Positions 46,201 to 56,269 of a DNA stretch of 64,000 bases are shown here, one piece after another; position 1 is the first letter of the stretch, and each line of letters begins with the position of its first letter. The translations under genes and the position numbers were made by a program. The notes under the pieces were generated by a model. The model was not told where the DNA came from and made no database searches. It saw nothing but the letters and a program-made list of their open reading frames with translations. Source of the stretch: Cryptomeria japonica. Taxonomy: Eukaryota; Streptophyta; Pinopsida; Cupressales; Cupressaceae. The stretch lies in NCBI RefSeq assembly GCF_030272615.1, contig NC_081406.1, positions 112,997,783 through 113,061,782 of the forward strand, in the 5' to 3' direction.

Positions 46201-47011
46201 GGCTCGCAACATCAAATGTGGGCACACTAAACTTAGATTGATTCATAGAGGCAATTTGTTGTTGTAAAGAAGAGACAGTTTGTGCAAGATTGTTAATGGT
46301 CGCTTCAGTCGAAGAGTTCATATTAGATGCATTAGATTGAGATGGAGGTGTTATGTTATTGAAAGAAGGTAAAGAGTAAGGTGGCGGGACACTATGATAG
46401 TTAGTCATAGGAGATGATTGGAAAGGAGGAACACTACAAGGAGGAATGGAATGGTTGAATGAATTGCCCCCTTGGGTCATGTTCATTTGTGAAGATGTAA
46501 TAGGAACACTCATTGAAGGAATGAATGAAGAAGTTGGATTGAATGAAGGAAGAGGGTTAATTGAAGAGGAAGGATTGCCCCCATGACTGGTAATCATAGG
46601 CGGAATGTCTTGTATAGAAGTAGTCATTATATTTGATGTAAAGGTAGGTATGCTAGCAATAGAAGTTGTCAAAGGAATAGAATGATTGACTTGAGTGGGA
46701 GGTTGTGTATAACCTAAAGTTTCAGCACAACTCTTTATAGGCATCACATTTGAGTCCACAATGTGTGTAATACCACACAAAATATCAATTCCATTCTTAT
46801 CACTTTGAACCATACGTTTTAGACCCTTGATTAAAGGAAGAGCTTGACTATCGGGATACTCATGAGACATCCATTGTCGAAAATCGTCAAATTGATTATC
46901 CAATTTCGAAAGTTGTTCTACAGAAACCTCATGGAGAGCTTCTTCATCATTAAGAGGATTAGAGGAATTACCCATGTCCTCGTTAAAAAGGCTATTCAAA
47001 TTAGGTTCCAT
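43279..47011 (-). pseudogene. gag-pro: Gag-protease-linker polyprotein of element F, broken by a 442-bp duplication
   Basis: The ATG at 47011 opens 430 codons: acidic start, long Pro/Ser/Asn-rich region, then a gag core (ELYNGKGDPLTHVKTF, ALQWYCSLPSYSITSFEQL). A duplication (45142-46025) shifts the frame by one. Beyond it, 45648-44773 has the rest of gag and a zinc motif CQFHRQPGHDTEKC. The next blocks stay in the same frame: 44694-44395, protease region with VLIDPSFMVNVITEEF (active-site Gly-Ser altered); 44364-43708, IGYPWLSSMKAIASPIH then a Pro-rich linker; and on to TGA at 43281, with a basic stretch and an acidic tail. Without the extra copy it is about 1,097 codons with four in-frame stops: one TAG (44773) and three TGA (44395, 43708, 43549). 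Confidence 0.85.
45142..46025 (-). repeat. 442-bp tandem duplication within gag of element F
   Basis: CTTAATGG at 45142 recurs at 45584, and all that follows is repeated up to GGGCTTTATCTCTCAATG near 46025. The copies differ at several sites, so it is real rather than an assembly echo. 442 is one more than a multiple of three, exactly the frame offset between the two gag parts. Confidence 0.93.
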
Positions 47012-48260
47012 CTCCTCGGTAATTAAACCTCAGAAAGACTTAATTCTAAGGCTTCGTCTAACGGGAATAGTGTAAGTAGGGCTTATTGTTGTAAAACTCA
47101 TGCACTAGGGAGAGAGAGAAAATTTTGAATTTAGAGGTAGCAAATTTCAGTAAAATCAGCCAATCTCCTAGATTTAAGCTGTTAAATGCAATCACGACAA
47201 TCTCCCAAAATTTCAAAAAAAATGTCAGGGACTGTGGCGCTCGGGGTGCACACGATCCTTGCAACTTTTTTTGAAATTTACAGGGATGAAAGTTATGATG
47301 ATTTTAAAGCTAATCTGAAAAAATTGAGTGATTTTACGATCTGTAGATAGGCCAAATTAAAGTTGCAATCTCAAAATTGAACCCTACCCAGATTGTTGAA
47401 AAATGCAAAATTTGAATTTTGAAAAAGAGAGGGAAACTGAAATTTTGAATTTTATGATTTTAGAGGGAATGTTAAGAGCAATGCAAGTTTTGAATTTTAA
47501 AAGTTGACTCAATTTCACGCAAAATTCAATTTTGAAAGAGGAAATCAAAGTTGGTGTAATTAAGCACTTAATTTCAAAAGTCACAAATTGCAAGAATTTG
47601 ACTAAAGCACTGAAATTTTGAATGAACACCAACACACTTTTCAGATTTAGGACAGTAAGAAACGCAATTTCGACATGAATTTCAGTTTCAACAATTTTTG
47701 AATGATTAGGAGCCTTAAACCAAGCAATCACAAGACCAACTTTGACCTTAATTTTGAAAGTGTTAGAATTGATAAAATCAGCCAAAATTCTGGATTTTAG
47801 CAGAAAAATACAGTAAGATCTAGCTCCCGAAATTTCGAAAAAAATGTCGGGGACGATGGCGCTCAGGGTGCACACGGTCCTCGCAACTTTTTTCCAAATT
47901 TTCAGGGATGAAAGATATTATGATTTTGTTGCGGAATCCAAAGTTACAGCTGATTTGGAGATGTTTTGATCAGTGAAATTGTCGGTCAAAGGTTGAATCA
48001 AGAGGGTTTCAAAAATTAGGGTTTTGACACTTAACCACTTAATTTTGAAAATTAAAGCACAAATATGAATTGATAATTTACAGTAGAAGGGCAGATCTGA
48101 AACAAGCATTAACAATTAAACATTTCACAAGCTCAATTACTAAAAAGAAAATTTAGGGTTTTTATGCAATTAACCTCTAAAATTTGCACAAGATCAAACA
48201 TGGAAATGTAATCAAGGAATCCAATTTTCAGATCTAGTCATGAATAATCAGAAAGGATGT
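47012..48260 (-). other. Leader of element F with two copies of a module also present in its LTR
   Basis: Non-coding, rich in AAATTTTGAATTT words. Two modules about 621 bp apart (47150-47330 and 47770-47960) share TAAAATCAGCCAA, AAAAAAATGTC, GGCGCTC plus GGGTGCACACG and CAGGGATGAAAG. The LTR has a related stretch with TGCACACG and TCCTCCG. Confidence 0.8.
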
Positions 48261-48277
48261 TCACGTCGGGTTCACCA
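48261..48277 (-). other. Primer-binding site of element F
   Basis: Minus strand TGGTGAACCCGACGTGA, 3 bases from the 5' LTR. The tRNA is not assigned. Confidence 0.8.
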
Positions 48278-48280
48278 AAA

Positions 48281-49511
48281 TGTAAAGCAGAAAATCGCGA
48301 GCGAACCCTAAGTGTTCCCTCCACCACTCCCAAGGGGAAAGGGGGGTCACTTAGGATTGTCGGTTTTCACTTAAGAGAGACTTTACATTAAAAAGAGGGG
48401 TTGAAACCCACAATATCCAATCCCACACAAGGCAAGATTGGATTCTAAATGAGTTTCAAGGGTTAAGACAACAAGGCTACCCTCTTTTGTAAAGAATGTA
48501 GATAGAAGGATTAAGCTAGGAATGCATAGAAAGTGAGAAAGATTCGCTTATAAACAGAGATAGGGATATAGGATGAAGCTGCGGACCTGGAATTAGCAGT
48601 AAAATGTCGAGACGGTGTTGTCCTGCAAATTTGAGTGAAATTTGACGGGACGATGGTGCCCAGCGTGCACACGATCCTCCGAAAAATCCGCGAAACGAAG
48701 GGGGATCTATTCGTCTCTGCACAAGGATTCCAGATCTTCAATTATAGCCACGTACCTGCAACCTACACATAGAAAAGTGAAGATGATTGGGGGGTTAGGG
48801 ATTAGGGGTTTTCCCTTAGGTCAAACCCCGGTTTTGGAATTAACCAAGAAATGAGAAATTGTTATAAATGTAAATGATTGTAATGCAAAACAAGTACTAG
48901 TACCTTGTTGTAAGAATGTTTGTATTCTTACATGCGAAGGTGTAGATGTTGTTGTATGTTGTATGTGGTATGTGATCTCCTCTTCAATGGTTGAATCCTT
49001 GTCTTGAATGCAACACTTAGCCTTGAATGGAGACTTAGAATGATCAATTGCTTGAAGGAATGCTTGAATGCTTGAATGCTTGAATGTTTGAATATCGTTT
49101 CCGCGTCTTGTCTTTTCTCTTCTTTTTTCAAATGGGAGAGGAAAGTGTAGTTTATATACTTGCCAATTAGGGTTGATAGACTGATTTTTCTGACCTTGGA
49201 CTGACAAGGAAAGAGTATTTTCCAAATTGCAAACATAAAGACCCGAAGCCCCATAGGAGACCGGGCCCAAAAGTAGGGCCAGGGACCAGGGCGCTGGGCA
49301 CCCTGGTCCTAAAGGACTAGGCCACTGGGCGCTCTGGTCCCACCTCCCGGGACAACAGGGTGCAAGGAGGATCAGGCCAGGGTGCAAGAAAATGCAGTTT
49401 TTGATGTCGTGGACATGTTTCGAGGTCTCCATTCAGGTTCAGTGTTGTGTCGCCATCGTGAAGACCCAAATGTAGTCAAAATTGCAAGTGTCACAATTTT
49501 AGGACGCTACA
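48281..49511 (-). repeat. 5' LTR of element F
   Basis: Plus strand TGTAAAGCAGAAAATC...GGACGCTACA, then GGTAT. Most differences from the other LTR are transitions. Confidence 0.95.
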
Positions 49512-52409
49512 GGTATTAATCTATGCAAAACTATAACTGATTTATCTATTACTCCCTTACCTATAGATCCCTTCTTTAGTAGCTTTTGAGTGGCTACCAT
49601 CATCAATTCAATGGGACTCATCTCACTTATTGATTTCTTCTCAACTTGAGAAGTGTCAATTGCCAGAATCTTTGTCAAGGAATCAATATCTATTGTCGGT
49701 GTAGTCTCAGTTCCCTTTACCTTTACCTCCTTTGCATTGCTGGCTTCACTACTGGGTGCAGTATCAATTACTATGAGTTGAGTATTATCCATAATATTCT
49801 CCATATCATGTACATTACCTTTCTCAAAAATAGTTTCTACCAGTATAGACTGTATACTCTCCTTAGTTGTCAGTGGTGTCTGTACACCCTTATTCTCTGT
49901 CGGTATATCCAAAATTGATTCTGAACTTCCCAAAATAAGTTTCCCTTTTGACTTATCCAAAATGGTGGAATTTGTTGCCTTACCAAAATCTTCATGAGAT
50001 GTAAGAACGTCAGGATTGTTTTGAAAGAATTTGGCCCAACCCTCACTAGTTTCATTTACAACCTCATTAACTCTACCCATCATAAGGCTTACTTACTAGG
50101 GTTTGCTACTAAAGATTGTCCTATTAGCAACATCTCTTCATTTCTTCATTACTAATAGCACCACATAAATCAAAAAGTTCTACCTCTTTGGTCTCCATAT
50201 CCCTCTTGACAATGTCAAGTCTCCTAGCATCTAGTTTATTATACAAAGATAAAGGAATTTCCTTCAAAATTTCTACTAAGGCTTTCTTGTAAATATCTAT
50301 ATGCAAAAAAATTGCCTCTTCTATCTCATTCTGTTCATTTTCCTCCAAACTCTCATAATACATACATACATTTTTCAAAATTCCATCCTTTGTAATTTCA
50401 TCAATTAATTCAACACGGGTCATTTTGGCCCTACCAGACTCAGTAGCATCATCACACTTCTTTTTGTTGGGGGTTATCAGAGTGGATGTAACTAGTTTTC
50501 TCTTTTGTGTAGGATTCCTTGTTGGAGGTGGGGGTGCAGTAGGTTTAGTTACCTTTCTAACAAGTTTTCTCCTTGGCTCCATCTTGTCTCCTCTACTGGT
50601 GGCTGGTCGACCCTCTTCCTCTGTACCCTCTTGAATGCTAGATGTTCATTGTCCTCTAAGTCAGTATCAAAAGTAACAGTAGAAATAAAAATTTTAGTCT
50701 TTTTCACCTCTAGAGCACTAGTCACTGTCGGTTCTGGTGCCAGTTCTGGTGCTAGTTTGGATCCAAAACCCATTTTAGTATCTATCTTGTGAATAATATT
50801 CTGCACAAATGCAATCATCTTTTCTATTTTCTTCTCTCTTCTCTTCCTATTGAAGCCATTTTTTATTTCAAGGAATTTCTCTTCTGTAGTGCCAAAATGT
50901 TTGGTTTTGTTGTCCAATAGAGCATCTAGAAACATTTTTGCATAGAGATCCATAATTTTATCATCCACCTCATATCCAAGCTCTATGACCCATATGGTCC
51001 TTGGTTCTACTACCTCCATGAGGGTTTCATCAGTTTTCACCATGAAACAAATGTTAGTGGAGTACTTCTCCACAATGTTCTTTGATATTCTCTCCCTTTG
51101 CTTCATATTTTCCTTAAATGTTTTGAAATAACCCCAAAGTTTCTCATCTCTATCGGTACTAGGACTGATGATTGCTTCCTTAATCTGCATACCTACTAAT
51201 ATGTCATGAGCCTAACGCTTCTTTCCTAGACCAGGTAGCTCATTCATGAAGTAAAGCATCAAACAAACAATGAGATTACCATATCTAAAGATTCCTTTCT
51301 TAACTCCCTTGATCTTTCCAAGATTCAACATCAATTCATTCCTCAACCATTCACACAAGTCATATTTTGCATTATTCCTCAGCATCTGATATGCAACATG
51401 GATGCATGAACTAGCAATAGAATTCAATCGGCTAGATTGAGTTACCTATAATAGCTTAACATGCTTGCAAAATTCACATTAGTGTCAATGATTGTGCTGA
51501 TCCTCATTGATCTTCTATCATGAGTTGCACCAGTGAGCTTCTCAACCTTTATATTAGAAATTTTCTTGCCAGGTTCTTTTCTGACTTTGGGTAAGCCAGT
51601 GACTACTTTAATAGCATCCTTGGTGATCATGTAAGGTCAATCCATCTAGATGAACTCATTATGAACCCTGCACCGAAAGTATCTGATGATATCATCTTTG
51701 AATTCCAGTATTTATAAGATACCGGTTAACCCTAGATCCTCAATGAATTTGAATTATGGCTTGATGGTTCTAGAGCTACCCAATATCACTGATTGATACA
51801 TGCCTTTGATTTCCTATGTGCCTACATCCTCCAAGGTGTAGTGAATGTATGCCCTTACATTTTCAACATACATCATGCCGTCGGGAACCCTAGAGAATTC
51901 TCCCACAGTGTCTTCCTTCTTAGCTACCAAGGGAACCTCCTTGAAGACAAGTTTTAGCCTATCCTCAACTTTGACAACAGTGGGATTTTCAATGAAAGTA
52001 GGAGTTGAAGATCTAGATGCCATTTCGTAGAATACCTAAAAGTGAGTGTCAGTTGTAAGATTGAGTGCCTCTCAGATAACTGCTACAAATCCTTATTTAA
52101 TTCCTTTGCTTTTCTCTTAATCACTTGAAATTCACCTTTACTTCACTCTAAATGCTTGAATGTTGGGTGAGTGAAAATGAATCCACTTTTCCTCTTTTTC
52201 AGTGAATAAACCCTAATCTTTCTCTATCATAAATGCTTCCTGATCTACCCTATCAGATATCAGTTTCACAGTATGCTGAGTGAACCTTCATCAATGATGA
52301 ATACAACTATTGAGATCCCTTCTAGATGTCCTTCAGGGAATATGCAATATTTTCAATGAGTTTGCCAACCCCTAAGGCCTATGCCTCAGTTACCAGTGGA
52401 ATTTCCTAT

Positions 52410-53514
52410 TGGTGGAGGAATACTCTATTCTACCGGTGGAGTTATCAGTGTTGTAGCATCTCCACTAGATTCTTCAGATTTTCTAACCCATCTCTTGGTG
52501 TGATCTTTTTGTATTTCATCTACCTTCTAATTTCCTTTCTCATTTGCTTGATCATTGCTAATCGGTTGGGTCTTTCTTTTGCAGTACTTAGAAATATGAC
52601 CTATTTTGTTGCATGCATAACATGTAACATTGCTCTTTTGAATTGATTTGTCATATTTAGTGTCATTCCTTGACCTACAATGATTAGCCAAATGTCCAAA
52701 ATTTCTACACACATGACATTTAACATTCATGTTGTAGTCTTCTGATTTATGACCATATTTGTTGCAATTTGTGCATTGACCAGGAATAGAATTGTAGTTT
52801 TGATTTGCTCTATTTGTACATTGTTTAGTCATATGCCTAAATTTTTTGCAAACAAAGAATCTACCATTGAATTTATAAGCATTATATTTCCTTATCGATT
52901 TCTTCTATTCTCACGAGTTCTACATACCAGTTGTCTGATCTACAGTACCAGAGATTTCACCTTGTACAAATCCAAGTCCTCTAGAATCATCACTTTGCCT
53001 TTGTCTTTTCAATAAGTCATCCAATTGTGCAACACCGATCCTAAACTTTTCTTTGTACTCACTTGTAGTAGTTAGATCATCTCTCAAAGATATTACTTAT
53101 CTTTCAAGTTCTTGTTCATTATTTCGGGGTATGCACCAACGTAGTTTTCATCATATCATTGTCATAAGCCAATCTGTCACATTCTTTAGATTTGTTCTTC
53201 AGAGATGTAGCAAGATTTTATTCTTTCTTCTTTCCATCCTCAATATCCTTTGAAATCCTCATAGTCAGGTCTTGCATTTCATTTTGCATGAGCATGTTTG
53301 CTTGACTCAGTTTCTAACATTGTTCCTTGAGTGCATTGTCATCATCCCATTTTTGCAAAAGTTCCTTCCTCCTAGCTTGGGTTGATGATAACCTTTCTTG
53401 TAGGACAAGAATGAATTCATTAGTATAATTTAGTTCATCTTGCAGTTTCAAGTTCTTCATCCTTTTAGCATCATAATCCTCAAGAGCCATCTCAAGTTTC
53501 TTTTCCATAGCCAT
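52410..53514 (-). pseudogene. ORF1 of element E: coiled coil plus zinc knuckles
   Basis: ATG 53514 (MAMEKKLEMALEDYDAKRM) starts a charged coiled coil, open to 53314 and then broken by stops. GLGFVQGEIS lies near 52970. Knuckles: FFVCKKFRHMTKQC (His position shifted and first Cys lost), CTNCNKYGHKSEDY, CHVCRNFGHLANHC (intact) and CYACNKIGHISKYC (intact), the last two in the open stretch 52832-52527. Same layout as ORF1 of A, B and D. RNA-binding gag-like role inferred. Confidence 0.78.
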
Positions 53515-53574
53515 GCCTAAAGATTTCTGTTTTAGGATCTTCCTCAAGCTGTTAAACTTCTTTTAAGGTAGTAG

Positions 53575-53586
53575 ACTTTGATACCA
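53575..53586 (-). other. Primer-binding site of element E (mutated)
   Basis: Minus strand TGGTATCAAAGT, the initiator-Met PBS with three changes near its end; 2 bp inside the LTR. Confidence 0.75.
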
Positions 53587-54312
53587 ATTATTGGGATCCA
53601 AGAATAGTGAGAGGGGGGGTGAATTAGTATTTTGCTGGTAAGATAAGATTTTTATGCTTTTATAACATACATATATAAACCGATAAATGAATAAACATAT
53701 AAATTGATCAAAATTAATCATCCACATGAATGAATACCACAACACACAAAACTTGTATGTGGAAAACCTCAAAGAGGAAAAACCACGATGGGATTTGTGA
53801 CCCACAATATCAATTCACTAGCCATATGAAAGATATTACATAGAGAGGGGGCTTGCACATATAGGAAGGCACACTACTCATCACTAAAGAGTCTCACTAA
53901 CTACAAGCTTTTACTGAAGGAGAACAATAATGATGAACTCACAAAATGTATCTCTTATGACAAAAAGAGTTTTGGTTATAGCTCTGCTCTGTACCGGTTC
54001 ATACACCCTGAACACTTCTACTAGTATGTTCTTCCCTCCAAGAATGCCTTACAAACCATTTACAGATCATTGCATGATATAGCATTCACATACAAATGAC
54101 TATATACACATCCTTCCCATATTCACATTCCATACTACTATTTTATTATCTTCATATATCATAATGACCTCACAAACCATCTTATATACCCTTTACAAAC
54201 AATATGCCTTATTTCAACTTACAGTATTAAAGATAGACAATGTTGGCCTTATACAATAATTACAAAATGATTTTACAAATAAAGCTTTCTTGATGTTGGC
54301 TTCCTTGAAGTG

Positions 54313-55651
54313 TGTTGGCACTTTGGCACTAAGTTATCATTGATGTCAACCAGTGGAGATGAAAAGGAAGAGTGTTAAGGTGTGCAACCAGTACTAGATG
54401 CCATATCGATCAACACATGAAGAACTTGACTAGTGAAGGAGCTAGAAGGCCGTGGCTTGATTGGAGTAATGCTGTGTGAATCTGAGGTGGAAAGTAGGGT
54501 GTAGTTGGTGAAGTTTCACTCGCTGGGTTGATAAAACTAATATTTTTCATTAATGAAGGAACCATATATCTAGAAATTGTATCAGGCTGATTGCGGCTCG
54601 AGGAAGAAGGAATGTAAGAGGAAGATTAGGGGAGTGGTTGGCATCTAGATTGAAGACAAAAGATCGGATTGAAAGATCACTTCGAGAAGGAAACAACATG
54701 AGCATTAATGGTAATCTATAAAATGAAAATCTAAAATGAAGGATCACATTTCCCATATTTGGAAAAGCCTGAAAATGATAGTGAAGAATAGATGGACATC
54801 AAGGAGATCAAATCTTGCATATTTGATTGGATTTAATTTACCTTGAGGATGGTGTATAAACCCTAAAGGACCGGATTTTGAATCTACCTTTTGGTGGTAA
54901 CCTATTCAATAAAAAAAGGGTAGAATGGACTGAACAAATGATGCCACTATGTTGTAGAGTGTTGAACCGAAGTGCAGTGAGAAGAAGGAAGTGAGGAGGA
55001 GGAAAATGGAGGAGATTTTTCTATCAAGTTACAGTATGAGGTAGCAGACAGACCGATGAGTGTCTTGTATTGGTGGTTTCTCAATAGAGAGGTTGTACTA
55101 AATCAGTGAGGTGTGAAAGTGCAGGCAACATCCTGGAGTGACACTGTGTGTGGGGACACGATGAGTTAATTAATTCAAGAGTTGCAAAACTCATTTGCAA
55201 CAAGAAGCCTTAATTGCATTTAATTAGTATTTCAATATACATCGCCAAGTTTGAGCTTGGGGCAAGGGTTGGTCCTCCTTAGGTTGGTGCCCAAAAGTGC
55301 AGCAGTTGGTGCTCCTTGGGTTGGTACCCAAAAGTCCAGGGGTTGGTGCTCCTTGGGTTGGTGCCCAAAAATCTATGTAAATCTATGTTTTACCTGTGAG
55401 GCTGGATTGGAGCAGTAGACTTCAACAACTTTTCTCACTGAGGTTTTTCTCATGTTAAGTTTTCCTCATAAATTTGGTTTTGTGGCTTGACTGTGTGTGC
55501 ATGGGCTCTTTGGCTTTCTCTCTTACATTACTTGTTTGACAATTTATATGATTAAAACATAAGATTGACATTATTAAGATTGTTCAAAGAAAGTAGTATA
55601 TCTAGGAACCACTGATTCAGCCCCCCTCTCAGTGGTATTCTATGTTCATCA
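54313..55651 (+). repeat. Solo LTR 'M' (1,339 bp) inside the 5' LTR of E
   Basis: Starts TGTTGGCACTTTGGCAC and ends TATGTTCATCA, with a perfect TSD AAGTG at 54308-54312 and 55652-55656. The tail GCCCCCCTCTCAGTGG is that of the copia-like LTRs here. No internal sequence remains. The LTR family is not seen elsewhere in the window. No gene in it. Confidence 0.93.
55264..55374 (+). repeat. 37-bp tandem repeat, three units, within solo LTR M
   Basis: CCTTGGGTTGGTGCCCAAAA recurs at 55277, 55314 and 55351, an exact 37-bp period with a few changes. Confidence 0.9.
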
Positions 55652-55831
55652 AAGTGTTGGTTGTTGGTGTCGATGTTGGTATCTGTGAGTTCTAACCCTA
55701 GATGTTCAATGTTGGTGTCTATCGGTGAATGCCTCCTAATGTTGGTATTTTCCATATATAAGCTTGTTACCATCTTGTTGCCATCGATGACAACAAAATG
55801 AATCTGATGAGTGTCAATCTCCAACATATAC

Positions 55832-56165
55832 ATTAAAGGTTGAAGAGAAATTGAACAAAAGACATGAGCAGAGGTAGAGAGGTAGAGGTGGAAAGTTTAC
55901 CAGAGGAAGAATTCAAGGAGGAAGAGGATATATCGGAGGAAGATCAACTAGTACAGATCAGAAAAAAGGAAAAGGAAGTGAGCAAAGAAGGTAATTCATA
56001 CTGAAAGGATGATATAAATTTCTACTAGAGGAGAGAACTGGATGGTTAGCAGAATGAGAACTTTGGAAGACAAGACAAGAGGAAATTTAGAGGATCTTTG
56101 TTTCAATGTGGAGGAGAAGGGCATCGTGCATTCAAATGTAAGAAGATAGAGGCTACCTAAAGAGG
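55832..56165 (+). pseudogene. gag: Gag of chromovirus H, C-terminal part with zinc knuckle
   Basis: Resumes after element E with KVEEKLNKRHEQ, then an Arg/Gly-rich stretch (GRGGKFTRGRIQGGRGY), then FQCGGEGHRAFKC near 56100. That is a zinc knuckle whose first Cys position is lost. Stops and shifts are frequent. RGG-like and knuckle regions bind RNA in this family. Confidence 0.8.
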
Positions 56166-56269
56166 AGTAGTGGTGGAAGAAAACCCTACCAGATTAGAAA
56201 ATAAATCAGAAGTTGGAGAACTATTGATGATGAGGAGAACTTTGTGTCATACCGAAGGAGATAAAGAAC

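Larger units (their letters stand above)
41244..49511 (-). mobile_element. Element F: non-autonomous Ty3/gypsy element with gag-protease only, inside E
   Basis: LTRs 41244-42488 and 48281-49511 (1,245 and 1,231 bp), very similar by eye. Perfect TSD GGTAT at 41239-41243 and 49512-49516. PBS at 48261-48277 and PPT at 42489-42500. The 5.8-kb interior, minus strand, has a long leader, one gag-protease-linker frame and a 0.8-kb 3' non-coding part. RT, RNase H and integrase are absent. LTR similarity and the perfect TSD make it one of the youngest elements here. Confidence 0.94.
34049..52023 (-). pseudogene. ORF2 of element E, interrupted by elements D and F
   Basis: Starts with the MASRSS... ATG at 52023. 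Preserved parts: 52023-51814 (N-terminal FIENPTVVKV and YIHYTLEDVG), 51630-51212 (core with MRISTIIDTNVNFASML and CEWLRNELMLNLGKIKG), 51190-50549 (WVIELGYEVDDKIM), 50582-50124 (helical region with FLHIDIYKKALVEIL), 50083-49517 (linker), then after element F 41156-40623 (C-terminal coiled coil). A short tail beyond element D ends near 34049. Homologous to ORF2 of A, C and D over its length. The order of conserved blocks is the same in all. Function unknown. Broken by stops, shifts and two insertions. Confidence 0.8.
32921..55826 (-). mobile_element. Element E: non-autonomous copia-like LTR element (same family as A), host of D, F and M
   Basis: Minus strand; 3' LTR 32921-33812, 5' LTR 53589-55826 (about 894 bp after removing solo LTR M). 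TSD TATGC (32916-32920) / TATAC (55827-55831). Without D, F and M it is about 6.7 kb with a 5-kb interior: ORF1 (53514-52410) then ORF2 (52023 to about 34049). No pol. The target was the gag of chromovirus H. It received three later insertions. Confidence 0.92.
53589..55826 (-). repeat. 5' LTR of element E, split by solo LTR M
   Basis: Outer parts 53589-54312 and 55657-55826 join to about 894 bp and match 32921-33812. Ends TATTGGGATCC...CTCCAACA. Confidence 0.92.
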
